The notes under the pieces were generated by a model, which was not told the DNA's origin, did no database searches, and was given only the letters and a program-made list of their open reading frames with translations. 64,000 bases of DNA from Staphylotrichum longicolle (Eukaryota > Ascomycota > Sordariomycetes > Sordariales > Chaetomiaceae). The translations under genes were made by a program, and so were the position numbers. The stretch is taken from contig JAHCVI010000001.1 in NCBI GenBank assembly GCA_019096155.1, forward strand, positions 2,108,001-2,172,000, read 5' to 3'. Below are positions 10,886 to 20,794 of this stretch, in pieces; position 1 is the first letter of the stretch, and every line of letters begins with the position of its first letter.

Positions 10886-12414
10886 ATTGCCCACTCATCC
10901 AGCTTTCAGATTCCAAAACGGTCTGTCGGGAATGAAATTGCAAGATCCAAGCAGCATCAGGAAGCTAGAAGAAAGAGTGCCAACCCCAGGACGCACAATG
11001 TTGTGGAGGAATGCGCGTCCTGATTTCTGGCGAGAGACTGTGTAACTCTCCCCTGCTATGACGACACTGACAACAAGCTCTTATCTTATCAGTGCCCAGG
11101 CACCCCACCACCTACAGGGCTGATTCTTACCATACGAAGTACACGTCTGAGCTTGTTACAATTCCTCGCAAAGACTTGTAATTTTCACCAACCACAACTC
11201 GCCCTCTCCTCGATGGTTCCGTTCTCCTTTGGATCTCTTCGTAGTCGGTGTAGTTACTCCTCAACCTCAGTCCAGCTCTTGCCTTGATGGATGTTTGATC
11301 TGACTATGGAACTTCCATGTCAGCGTTTCTGGGCATAATAGCAGACAAGAGGCATTTACCAGTGCGAGAGAGAACCGAGACGCGTTTGTTTAGACCGGCA
11401 ACACCCACCCCATGCCAGCTCTTCCTCCTAATCCGCTGTCTAGATGTTGCTGTTGGGAAGTAGGCTATGGAATAAACATTCTCGTAAGCGAGGACGATAA
11501 CAAGGAGCTTCGCGGGGACTGCCGCAGGGTAATAGTCAGGATTGCGGATCTCGTGTAAAGTGCTGGTGTCGTCTACTCCCTTGGCTTCGTCCCCAACATC
11601 GCGGCACTAGGTCATAGCACTGTCAACAAATCAAGTACGTACGCGCTGGTACAAGGAAGCTACAAGGTCCGTTCAACAACGCACGAGGCCAAGACGCCGA
11701 CGTCTAGCCAGGGGAACATCACTGTATTTACGTGACGACCGAAGGTTCTCTCTGCTGGCTTGATTTTCTGACAAGCGCCGCAGCTTCCACAGGTTCTTCT
11801 TGCTCAAGTATCTCTGATGCTTTCTAGTACAGTTGATTCCGTTACACTTGGTTTGTTGGGACTGGCCGCACTGGCGGGGAAGGCAAAGGGGCACGCGACC
11901 CTGCGAGCATCGGCTCCGATCTCCATTCTCTACACTCGCCCTTAGGCACAGAGAGGTCCAGATTAAAGAGCGGCGATGTCGCTTTTACAGCCCAGCATTG
12001 GATACAAACGGGAAGATACCACCATCTACAAGGTGTTCAGGGAAAGAATATCCGGTTCCTGGCCAACCCGACACACCAGATCCTCCTTTACGCGTGATTT
12101 CCACAACAGTCAAGATCTTGGAGAGTCCTGCAGTGCCGCTAACCTCTAACCTGACATCAAAGACATTTTCCGGCAACAGCAGTTTATGCCATTGTTACAA
12201 GAAGCAATCCGCCTACTGCGCAATCCATGTTCGCGGATCCATTTTCTCGCACAAGATCTCGGAGTTGCCCACGTTCAGCTCCCAACTCCCAGACGGCGAA
12301 TGCCTACCTACTCTGTTTCCGTTGGCCTTCCTTTTACGGCTGTCACCTCCCGGAGCAAATTGCTGTTTTTAGAAACTGAGTTGACTGTGCTGCTTCGGGT
12401 GACGGTTTTTCACC
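10886..12414. other. Gene-free stretch upstream of the repeat arrays
   Basis: About 1.5 kb without a supportable gene. Its base composition is more balanced than in the genes. An open plus-strand frame at 11833-12372 has no recognisable domain and I do not call it. Confidence 0.4.
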
Positions 12415-12877
12415 GAACTGCCCGTGGCGACTATTGTGCCATCCGGTGCGTCCGGGGGGTTTCTTGTTCATCAACATGCATGTGGATACTGTTGTTTCAA
12501 GATATGCCTCTGGCGACTTTTGTTCATCAAGATGCCGCTGGTGACTGATAGTTTTAAACTATGCAGCTGGCGATTGGTGTTTCACGAGATCCATGTGGCT
12601 CCTGTTGTGTCAAGATATACCTCTGGCGATTGTGTTCCATCCGGTGCCTCCGATGAGTTTTGTTTACCATTGATGCCCCTGGCAACTAACTGTTATTCAC
12701 CAAGATGCTCGCGGCCACGATTGTTTCAGGAGATGTCTCTGGCGACTGCTGTTCATCGAGATGCATCTGGCACCTTTTGTTTTATGAGGTGCCACTGGCG
12801 ACTGATGTTTGCCTCGTCAAGGAGTTCGTCTCGGCCACGGTCACGTTCCGCCCCATCCGAGCTATAGTAGTCCTGCA
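12415..12877 (+). repeat. Degenerate tandem array, unit about 28 bp
   Basis: About 14-15 imperfect copies of a unit starting GATGC, with a CTGGCGACT core and a GTTCATC-like end. Examples start near 12502 (ATGCCTCTGGCGACTTTTG), 12530, 12732 and 12762. Copy length varies between about 26 and 33 bp and copies are strongly diverged. It abuts a second array with related GATGC...TTGTTC elements, so the two may share an origin. No reading frame runs through it. Confidence 0.7.
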
Positions 12878-13280
12878 GATGCTAGATTGTTTCAAAGATG
12901 CGAGATTTGTTCAGAACGCAGGTTTGTTTTGTAGATGCGAGATTTGTTCCATTGTGAAGACTCTGCAATTTTGGCCCGTAGAGAAGGGTGTTGTCCCGGT
13001 GATGTGAAACTTGCCCCATCGACAGTAGAGGTCTCCCGTCGACACAAAAGCTACCTCTCTGAGCCAGGATCCTTCTCATCGACACAAGGCTTGCCCCTTC
13101 GACAAAAGAGTAGACTTATCGATATCTCTGTTGACCCGTTGGTGTGATATGTGACCCGTCGATGCAAGAGTTGTCCTGTCGATTTATAACCCGCCCCGTG
13201 GACGGAAGATTTGCCCCGGTGATGCAAGACTTGCCCCGTCGCCCGAGATCATGCCTCATCGACATTTCGCCAGATGCAGA
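12878..13280 (+). repeat. Degenerate tandem array with a strict 20-bp period
   Basis: From 12981 to 13260, 14 consecutive units each occupy exactly 20 bp although they differ at many positions. The consensus is near GATGCAAGAGTTGCCCCGTC, with copies such as GATGCAAGACTTGCCCCGTC (13221) and GATGTGAAACTTGCCCCATC (13001). Most unit junctions read GTCGA or ATCGA. Four less regular copies (16-25 bp) lie at 12878-12980 and one partial copy follows 13260. The period is not a multiple of three, so it does not encode a repeat peptide. The array ends about 240 bp before the start codon of the downstream kinase-like gene. Confidence 0.85.
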
Positions 13281-13354
13281 TTTTGGCACACGTATATGTA
13301 GCAGACTTGAATCAGTAGATTGTGATTTCGATCAGCTGGCTGCGGGCGGTTGGG

Positions 13355-13362
13355 TATATATA
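13355..13362 (+). promoter_or_regulatory. TATA box upstream of the APH-fold kinase-like gene
   Basis: TATATATA about 160 bp before the start codon at 13519, followed by a pyrimidine-rich stretch of the kind that often surrounds fungal transcription starts. Assignment is by motif and position. Confidence 0.5.
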
Positions 13363-13518
13363 GGTGACCTCCCCCCCTCCCAGAGCCTTCCTTCTCTTTT
13401 CCCCATTGTCTTCCGTCTCGACGTTCAAGAATCATCTTAGATATTCTTGATCTTAGATACATTCTTGAACTCACCAACCTCCACTTCTTGATTTACTTCA
13501 TAACATCCAACATCCACC

Positions 13519-14899
13519 ATGACTTCCCCCACCGAGATGTTGGGCGTGTCGGGCGAGCAGCTGCTCATGCCCGACACTAGCATCATCCGTGGCATCTTGG
13601 AGGATGCGGGTGTTGAGATTGTGGAGAGTCTCGAGACGATGCCCGTCAATTTTGACATAATCGCGAACACTTCTTCGAAGTGGTAAGTCAACCTCACCTC
13701 ACCCTGTCCTGTCTATGCAGCCCTTGGTAAGACAGACATGGCTGACATTGTTCAACAGCACCTTCAGTGCCCATTCTGCGGTACCAGTCTGCGAGTCCTT
13801 CCCCAAGGACGTTCTTGTTCGCATTGAGAACTCTCTGCTGCTTGTTGCTTCTGTTGCCGGTCTTCAGAACTTGGCCCACGCTCATGTTCCTGACGTGGTC
13901 CCTGAAGTCCTGGCCCTCGGCATCACGACTGCGGACGACGGACGGCCCTTCGAGTACTCTGTCAGAGAGTTCTCCACTGACACCATCCCTCTTGAGGATG
14001 TCTGGGAGACTCTCGACCAGGGCCATAAGACGGAGCTGGTCAACAAGGTCGTCAAGTCCATCGAGCAGCTTCAAAAAATCAACTCCAGCATCGTCAATGT
14101 CGTCGCCAGCCTTCCGTCCAAGTTCTATGGCGTCGACAACAGCCCAAACCAAGAAAACTCAGCAAAGATGGTCTGTGGCGGACCCGGGCTCGGTTATCAC
14201 CCCGACATGCAAAGCTTCTTGCGGGGATTTATCCGAGACCAGACCATGGACCCATGCCCCTGTGAGGTGCTCGACAATGGTGGCGGCAGCATCACCATCA
14301 AGTCAAGGTTCAAGGACATCGGCCAAGTCAAGTTCACGCGCCAAGATCTCAAGGATCTCCAGCGCTCCGTTGTCCTGTGCCACAACGACCTCACGCCAGC
14401 CAACATCCTGGTCAGACCAGCAGCCTCCTCCAAAGCCAACGGCGGCAAGCCAAGGTACGAGGTGGCCTCCATCATCGGCTGGGAAGACGCTGCCTTCACC
14501 CCTTACGCACTGGAGTGGGCCGTCCAAGATTGCCATCTGGGCTATGAGAACATCTCCTTCAGCTGGTACTCGATGCTGAGGGAGCGGACCCAGCACCTGC
14601 TGCCCAAGGGCGAAGCACACACCAAGCTCCTCAAAGCGGTCAGAATCATTGAAGCGTCGGCGTGGAAAATGTCTCCTCGCCACTTCCGTCCGCTGGTGCG
14701 CGAAAAATGGATGGCGGTTCATGGGGTTCAGCGATCGTCAGATCCCCGCGTCGGACACAGTCGCAAGGCTGGTGCCGGGCCGCTTCCAGCAGACTTTGGG
14801 CATGACAACATGGATGAGCTGCACTTGGAGGCCTTCCAGCAGTTGGGCATGCTGAACGAGGCGATCTTGGAGGAGATGGCGCGCAGACGCGGGGCTTGA
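13519..14899 (+). CDS. APH-fold kinase-like protein with altered metal-binding motif
   Basis: Member of the aminoglycoside phosphotransferase/choline kinase fold, a large fungal family of mostly unknown substrates. Exon 1 is 13519-13682 (MTSPTEMLGVSGEQLL) and exon 2 is 13759-14899, joined across a 76-nt intron (donor GTAAGT, branch CTGAC). The product is about 434 residues. The catalytic loop is present as VLCHNDLTPANILV. The following motif, normally IIDWE with the metal-binding Asp, reads SIIGWEDAAFTPYALEW, so that Asp is replaced by Gly. The start is supported by a TATA box and pyrimidine tract upstream. The 20-bp repeat array lies directly 5'. The gene could encode an inactive or pseudokinase-type protein. 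Confidence 0.82.
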
Positions 14900-15409
14900 G
14901 TTGGGGCTTGTTTGTTTGGATTTGGTTGGTGTTGTTGTCATTTGGTGGCTTTTGGTGGAGTTTCCCAGACTGGGATTGTTCTTGGGCCAGATGACCAAGT
15001 CATAGTGTATAATAGCTAATGATTCAATCATAAACTCATAAAAGCAAACCTTGCTACTTGCTTTGTCCGTGTGCTGTGCTGTGGAAGAGGCGTCATCCAG
15101 TGTTGGAGTTTATGTTTGGGAAGGTGTGTATGTTAAAGAACATTACCGAAATAACGATACATGTTTGGATGTTTTCGTAGCATACCAGCGACAATTCATC
15201 GTGGTGTTGTGCCAAGCCGCTGGCAACGGTGACCCCTGCCGTGGCCCAGATTCCTGGTGGAGCCAGCCTTGCGGCGTTGAATGTTCCTGAACACCAGGCT
15301 GACACATGGACCTTCACCATCTGCAACCCCCTTCCTGCTCTCCGTCCGGCCGCGGCCTCTCACCGACCCAAAGACTCTAAACCTCTGGCTCTTGCGCGCT
15401 CCAGCCAAG
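14900..15409. other. Spacer between the kinase-like gene and the ARFRP1-type GTPase
   Basis: 510 bp, AT-rich just after the stop codon (3' UTR-like) and then pyrimidine-rich towards 15400. No other feature is seen. Confidence 0.45.
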
Positions 15410-16153
15410 ATGTACCACCTCGCCAAAGGCCTCTATCGTCTCGCGACGAGCAAGGAGGGTAAGCCCGTCCACGTCCACAACCACCACCAACCCAGCCCTC
15501 ATCGCCTCTAACACGCCTTCCCCTTTCTCGCAGAATACTCCGTCCTCCTCCTCGGCCTCGACAACGCCGGCAAGACCACCTTCCACGAGCAAGTCAAGTC
15601 CATCTTCCTGCCCGACAACCCGTCCCCGAAGCTGAAGACCGTCCCGACCGTCGGCCAGAACGTGTCCACCATCGTGCTGCCCGACATGTACCTCAAGCTG
15701 TGGGACGTCGGCGGCCAGCTGAGCCTGCGCAAGCTGTGGCAGAGCTACTACGCGAGCTGCCACGCCATCGTCTTCATCATCGACAGCACCGACATCGGCG
15801 ACGGCACCCTGCCCCTGGACCCGGACCACGACGGCAGCGGCAGCGGCAGCGGCAGCGGCCGCCTGGAGGAGTGCGCGCTCGTGCTCGAGGACGTGCTGCA
15901 GAACAGCGAGGCCGAGGGCGTGCCGCTGCTGATCCTGGCGAACAAGCAGGACCGCGAGGACTGCGTCGAGGTGGTGCGCATCAAGGAGGGGTTGGTGAAG
16001 CGCGTGTTCGAGGGGGAGAAGGCGGGGGGGATCCGGGACTCCCGGGTGCTGCCCGTGTCGGCGCTGACGGGGACGGGGGTGAAAGAAGCGGTGGAGTGGG
16101 TCAAGTCGCGGGTGCGGTGGAACAAGGAGAGTCGGCCGCCGGTTATGAGGTGA
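15410..16153 (+). CDS. ARFRP1: ARFRP1/Arl3-type small GTPase
   Basis: ARF-related GTPase of the trans-Golgi (animal ARFRP1, yeast Arl3), which acts above Arl1 and golgin recruitment. Exon 1 (15410-15458) encodes MYHLAKGLYRLATSKE; a 75-nt intron follows; exon 2 is 15534-16153; total 222 aa. G-box motifs are complete: P-loop GLDNAGKTT, switch I PTVGQNV, WDVGGQ, NKQD and the SAL box. The N-terminus begins MYHL rather than with Gly at position 2, as in this subfamily, where N-acetylation replaces myristoylation. An insertion DPDHDGSGSGSGSG in the loop after FIIDSTD is encoded by a GGCAGC repeat at 15833-15858; it is longer than I expect for the family. Confidence 0.93.
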
Positions 16154-17152
16154 TGGGCTCGACATGTGGACAGTCGCATTCGTCGTGGTGGTGAAGCCCA
16201 TGCGGAATTCGTGACGGACACGGCCTGCCTCGGCTCACCGCCCGTACTGGAGCCGCAATCAACGTCACGATAGTCCAGCACAGTCAGACCTAGAGGTCAG
16301 CGTCACGGGCCTGGGCCGGCCAAACGCTGGAGCGCTTGGCCAGCATTGAGCGGTTTTCCCAAGGCAATTTTCGCCTCAGGCCAACAGCGGCCGAAGAAAG
16401 GATGGCGGAGCCTTCTGTCAGCGGCCACTGGGTTACTCTTCAGTCGCCTTAAGGTTCTTGAGCCTGAGGGTGCGGCTTTTAAGACCTGAGCCTGGCGCAA
16501 AAGCTCAACCGCCTGTCGTCCCAGATCTCGGATGCTTATCCATCCACTGCCCCAGGGGGCGAGCGTCACGGACCCAAAGGTGTACGGTGCGCTTGGATAT
16601 GTTGAGAAACTCCCTTAATTGGCGTTCAAACCTGAACGTGTTAGCTTACACACGGAGGTGGTCCTTTTTACTTGGTCTCAAGATAGAGTAATTCCATAGC
16701 AAGGGCAAGCACGTAGTTGAGAATCGCACATTGGAGAGGGGAAGAAGCATGTTCCTTGTTACATGTTCTCTGCCTACCCAGGTTCTGGCCTACTGAAGGA
16801 CCACGACTAAAGGCTTCACCCGAGGAGTGGGATGAACAACTTCGTCGTCCCTTTTGGCGGCTGGCCTTCCTCGTCCACTGTTGGCTCATGAGAACCCCCC
16901 AAGCGCCAGCCTTGCTCTTCCAACGTGGAAGCACATACGAATCTCGCAGAGGCTGTTAATGCAGCTCAGCAACGATCTGCCGCCCAGCTGTACCCCAACA
17001 TAAACCAGGGAGCCGCTTCCTGTCCCCGTTCCGGTTTTTGTGACTCGTCTAGCGCCAGCCAAAATCTAGATCCTCATCAGCGGCGCAACAGGCCGTGGGT
17101 ATCTTTCTTTTTGATGCCTGTCCTTACTTCCCCTTTAATCCAGATCCTGGCT
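16154..17152. other. Intergenic, converging 3' ends of the GTPase and RRP45
   Basis: About 1 kb between two convergent genes. I checked it for small genes and RNAs and see nothing convincing. Confidence 0.45.
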
Positions 17153-18096
17153 TCACCTATCGTTCTCAGCCCTCAACTCGGCCATAAACCCACCCTTGTC
17201 CCTCCGCTTCAGATCCTCGGCGAGCCGCTTATCCAACAGCTCCGAGAACTCCTTCACCTTGGCCAACGCCACACTGGTGCACTGCAGCAGCACAACCGCA
17301 TCAACCGGCGTCCCGCCCAGCTTCGCAATCTGGCAGATCTCGCCATGCTTGTTCAAGCTGACCGTGCAACTCCCCACCCGCACCTGCTCCTCCATCCACG
17401 TGGCGTCCAGCAGGGCAATGTCGGCCTCCTCCCCGAAGAAGCTCCACGTCACGCAGAAGGGCGAGTGCAGCCAGCTGAGCGGCACGGGCTCCCGCTCGGC
17501 GGGGGTATAGACCGTCAGCACGCCGCCCTCCATGCTCGTGTCGGGCTTGCGGAAGTGGCGCAGGGCGGCGACGACGGCGAGGCAGGACGCGTCGATCAGG
17601 TTGCCGTCGTGCGAGAGCACGTGCACGTCGACGCGGACGGACCAGCACTTTTGGCCGGCCACGAGGCAGAGGGACTCGGTGTCGAGGGCGCCGGAGCGGC
17701 GGACCGTCTTCTCTAGCAGCCGCGAGAGCAGGACTTCGGTCTCGGTCGGGCGGTTCACTTCGAAGGCGGGCGAGGCCATGGGGCTGAGCTCGGTCGCGAT
17801 GGTGAAGACGCCGTCGAGCGGGCGGTCGGCGTAGGGGACGGTGACTTCGGCGCTGGCTTTGGCGAGGACCCTATGAAAATTGAGTAGTTAGAAAAGGAGA
17901 GCACAGGTGCGAGGTACGGCTGAGAAATGTACCTCGTCTTGCCGAGGGTTACGTCGGCGACGCCATGCTGGTCGCCAAAAGTGAGCTCCACTGGGCGGTA
18001 CTGGTCAAACTCGCGGCCGTCGAGCCTGAGATTCTCCTGCAGCGCTTGTGTGACAAACTGCTTCTCATTGAGAGAAGGCTCAGCTTCCCGCGGCAT
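17153..18096 (-). CDS. RRP45: Exosome complex core subunit RRP45 (RNase PH fold)
   Basis: Ring subunit of the eukaryotic RNA exosome (human EXOSC9), which processes rRNA and degrades RNA in nucleus and cytoplasm. Exon 1 is 18096-17933, the intron is 62 nt (17932-17871) and exon 2 is 17870-17153, giving 293 aa. Diagnostic text: SLNEKQFVTQALQENLRLDGR, then GKTR/VLAKASAEVTVPYADRP across the intron, TELSPMASPAFEVNRPTE, RSGALDTESLCLVAGQKCWS, VDVHVLSHDGNLIDAS. I chose the ATG at 18096 (MPREAEPSLNEK), next to the conserved start; an in-frame ATG at 18180 would add 28 unconserved residues. It ends before the long acidic tail seen in human EXOSC9. It shares a 280-bp promoter with CWC15. Confidence 0.95.
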
Positions 18097-18376
18097 TGTG
18101 ACTTGGGGCGTGGATGGTAGATCTTGGGGACCTCCAGTGGTTGTGCTTCGAGGTGGTTGTTGATCTATCTGGAGGGGCACCTTTCTGCCACTGAAGACCG
18201 CTAAATTTTAGTGGATTCTGCCACGGTGACGCGGGCGGTGAGGCACACCTAGCAACCAGGAACCTGCCATCGCCCATGCACCCTTGCGGCTCTCCATCAC
18301 CAATCCACATCACGATTGTCGGAGCTGCCTCTGTCTCCCGATTCAACGAAGGACCGTACCAGATCAAGCCCGCAAG
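18097..18376. promoter_or_regulatory. Bidirectional promoter of RRP45 and CWC15
   Basis: 280 bp between two divergent start codons must hold both promoters. I see no clear TATA box, as is common for housekeeping genes. Confidence 0.6.
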
Positions 18377-19292
18377 ATGACAACCGCCCACAGACCTACG
18401 TTTGATCCGGTAAGGACACGCGATACAGATGCACCATGGTCATAACGCTTTGCTAACAGCCGCAGGCCCGGGGCAAAGAAGCTCTCCGCGGACCCGCCTA
18501 CCACCAGCGCCTGCTCCCCGCTTATACGCAACTCAAGTTCAGGTATGTGCCCTTGTACCCAGCGACGGATCTTCTCTTTTGCTGATCCCTCTCAGGCAAC
18601 CGGGCCAAGGCGGCGATGCCGACGGGACAACACGCGACCTGCGCGCCGAGCTCGAGGCTGCCGAGGCAGCACACTACGCCAAGCTCAAGGGCGCCCCCGT
18701 CCCCGGCACCTCAGACGACAGCAACAACACGCCCGGATCATCAGCCACGAACAAGCGACCTCTAGCCTTGGCCTCCAACGGCGACGCCCCCGCGGACGGC
18801 GACGGAGACGGTGAAGACCCGGAGGCAAAACGGCGGCGCATCCTCGCCGAGACGCGCGACATCGACGCCGACGACAGCGACTCGGCATCGGGCGCGGGGT
18901 CGGACTCGGACGACAGCGACGACAGCGACGAGTCGGACGACGAGGCCGAGCTGCAGCGCGAGCTGGAGCGGGTGCGCCGCGAGCGGGCCGAGAAAGAGGA
19001 GCGCGAGGAGCGCGAGCGGCAGGCCGCCGAGCAGGAGGAGCGCGAGCGCGACATTGCGCTGGGGAACCCGCTGCTGAACAAGACCGACTTCAACATCAAG
19101 CGGCGGTGGGATGATGACGTGGTGTTCAAGAACCAGGCGAGGGGTACCGAGGAGAAGGGGAAGAGGAAGGAGTTTATCAATGTGAGTTTGTGTGTTTGCT
19201 GGCGTGTTTGTGTTTGGTAGAGTGCTGACGGTGTATAGGACCTGCTGCGTTCTGATTTCCACAAGAGGTTCATGAACAAATACGTTCGGTAA
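18377..19292 (+). CDS. CWC15: Pre-mRNA splicing factor CWC15
   Basis: Component of the Prp19-associated part of the spliceosome (Cwf15/AD-002 family). Four exons (18377-18409, 18466-18542, 18596-19181, 19239-19292) with introns of 56, 53 and 57 nt give 249 aa. The N-terminus [14 protein letters not shown] and C-terminus [27 protein letters not shown] ... [17 protein letters not shown] are the two conserved ends of the family. The middle is low complexity: an Asp/Ser run ([15 protein letters not shown]) and a charged coiled coil of Glu and Arg. Every junction is in frame. Confidence 0.95.
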
Positions 19293-19497
19293 GGTGTGGG
19301 CGGGAGACTAGATACCCTGGGAGGGGATGGTTGGGTTGGAATGGGAATGTATTCATGACACGACATTGCGATATCGCGGGGGCATAGAAGCCTAGAAATG
19401 GAATTTCCCCTGGAGTTAAACATTACCGTCTAGTATGCCATATCCTTCATCTCTCTCGCTACCCTTGAAACTCAACTTTCACCCCCCGCTGATACTC

Positions 19498-20461
19498 TCA
19501 CCTTCCCTTCTTCCCCTCCTCCACCCTCGCCGCCGTCTCAAACGCCTCCTTCACAGCCTTCAGACTCTGCCAAAGCAGCACTGCGCTCCCGTCAGCCTCC
19601 ACTTTCTCCCTAGCAAAAGAATCACCCCGGACACGTAGAAGCGACTCACGAGAAGGAACAACCGCCCAAGGCGCGTTCATGCCCGCGTAGTACCCCCAGT
19701 AGTACAGCGCCTCCGGCCGGCTGTACGACACCCCACGCATGTGCTCGGCAAAGCCGCACGTGCCGTAGTACAGCGCCACGCCGTACAGGTGGCCCACGCA
19801 GACGACGGCCTGCAGCAGGTGGCGGACGCCCTGCTCGCGGGGCTGGTTGCGCGCCGTGAAGAGGGCAGTGAGAAGGGAGAGGGGGCCCCATGTCAACTTT
19901 GAAGTTTTTCTGTTAGTGAGAGGGAGGTGGTGTGGTGTGGTTGGGGGAGTAAATTGGGGGGAAGCCATACGACGGTCAGGGACTCGATGCAGAGCATAAA
20001 GGGGTCTGAGGTTAGGTAGCGCGAGTCGGAGAGGGCGTATTCCTTCCAGAGCTGGGCGAAGAGGGATTGCGAGGATGGGATGGCGGCGTGGTTGAGGACA
20101 AAGTAGCCTGGGTGGGTGTGTTAGAAGAGCCAATTGAAAGAAAGGGGTGTAAGTGGTAGAGACATACCCTCAAAGAATAGGTGGAGAAATCCGCCTGGAA
20201 AACTGATTTAGCTGTTGGGGTAAAAGGGGGTTTGGGGGCTCGGAGTAAACACCCACACAACGCAAACCAGCCGATGGTCAACTGCTCTGCCCGCTTCAGG
20301 GCAGGGTTTGACCACTTTGCTAAAGTGACGCTCCCAAGCACAAAAGCGCCGACGATGGCGCCAAACGCTCCCAGGATAACCGGGAGAGGCGTGTTGTTTG
20401 GCGCATATCCCGGGACGACAGCGTCCTGAGGAAAGTAGGGGTGAACGGCTTTGGCAGCCAT
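19498..20461 (-). CDS. EBP: EBP/EXPERA-family sterol isomerase-like protein, one apparent 1-nt frame break
   Basis: Four-helix membrane protein of the emopamil-binding family; the animal and plant enzyme is sterol delta8-delta7 isomerase in the ER. Five exons: 20461-20257, 20194-20168, 20108-19971, 19896-19650, 19580-19498. Family text: WFALC/GFLHLFFEG, YFVLNHAAIPSSQSLFAQLW, KEYALSDSRY, WGPLSLLTALF, GVSYSRPEALYYWGYYAGMN. The third exon needs one base fewer in the run of four A at 20100-20103 (plus strand) to keep YFVLNH in frame after the splice, so either that run is miscounted or splicing differs. Fungal ergosterol synthesis normally uses the unrelated Erg2, so this protein may have another substrate. 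Confidence 0.85.
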
Positions 20462-20794
20462 GAGTACCCTCCTCAATGGCCTTGATGTTTTAGAAACGTA
20501 GCTTGTCCAAACAACAAGATAATCAGTCCAATCTAGCGTGAATTTGTCACCAGTCTGTGTGGTGAATCAGTAGGTCCCGAGGAGTTGGTTAAACTTCAAA
20601 GTCGCGGAAATTGGCGCGGATTTGGGGCCAAGACCCCTGCAATCGTGACCCCTGGACCGGGTACGCCTCCCGTCCTTGAAGATCTCTACGAGACACAGTT
20701 CACGTACGTCAATGGCAAACACTGTCTGTCATGTCTGGCAAGCGGCAGCCCGAGACGGTAGCTTGATTCCGGCTCTAAACAACTACTCAAGCAA
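20462..20794. other. Promoter of the EBP-like gene and 3' flank of RCM1
   Basis: 333 bp with nothing distinctive. Confidence 0.45.

Noticed and set aside
12981..13260. CRISPR array
   Set aside because: Units are contiguous with no spacers, strongly diverged, and the genome is fungal.
12415..13280. Coding repeat protein
   Set aside because: Periods of 20 and about 28 are not multiples of three, and no frame stays open through the arrays.
15377..16201. 274-codon open frame on the minus strand
   Set aside because: Opposite the ARFRP1-type GTPase, which has all G-boxes and a proper intron.
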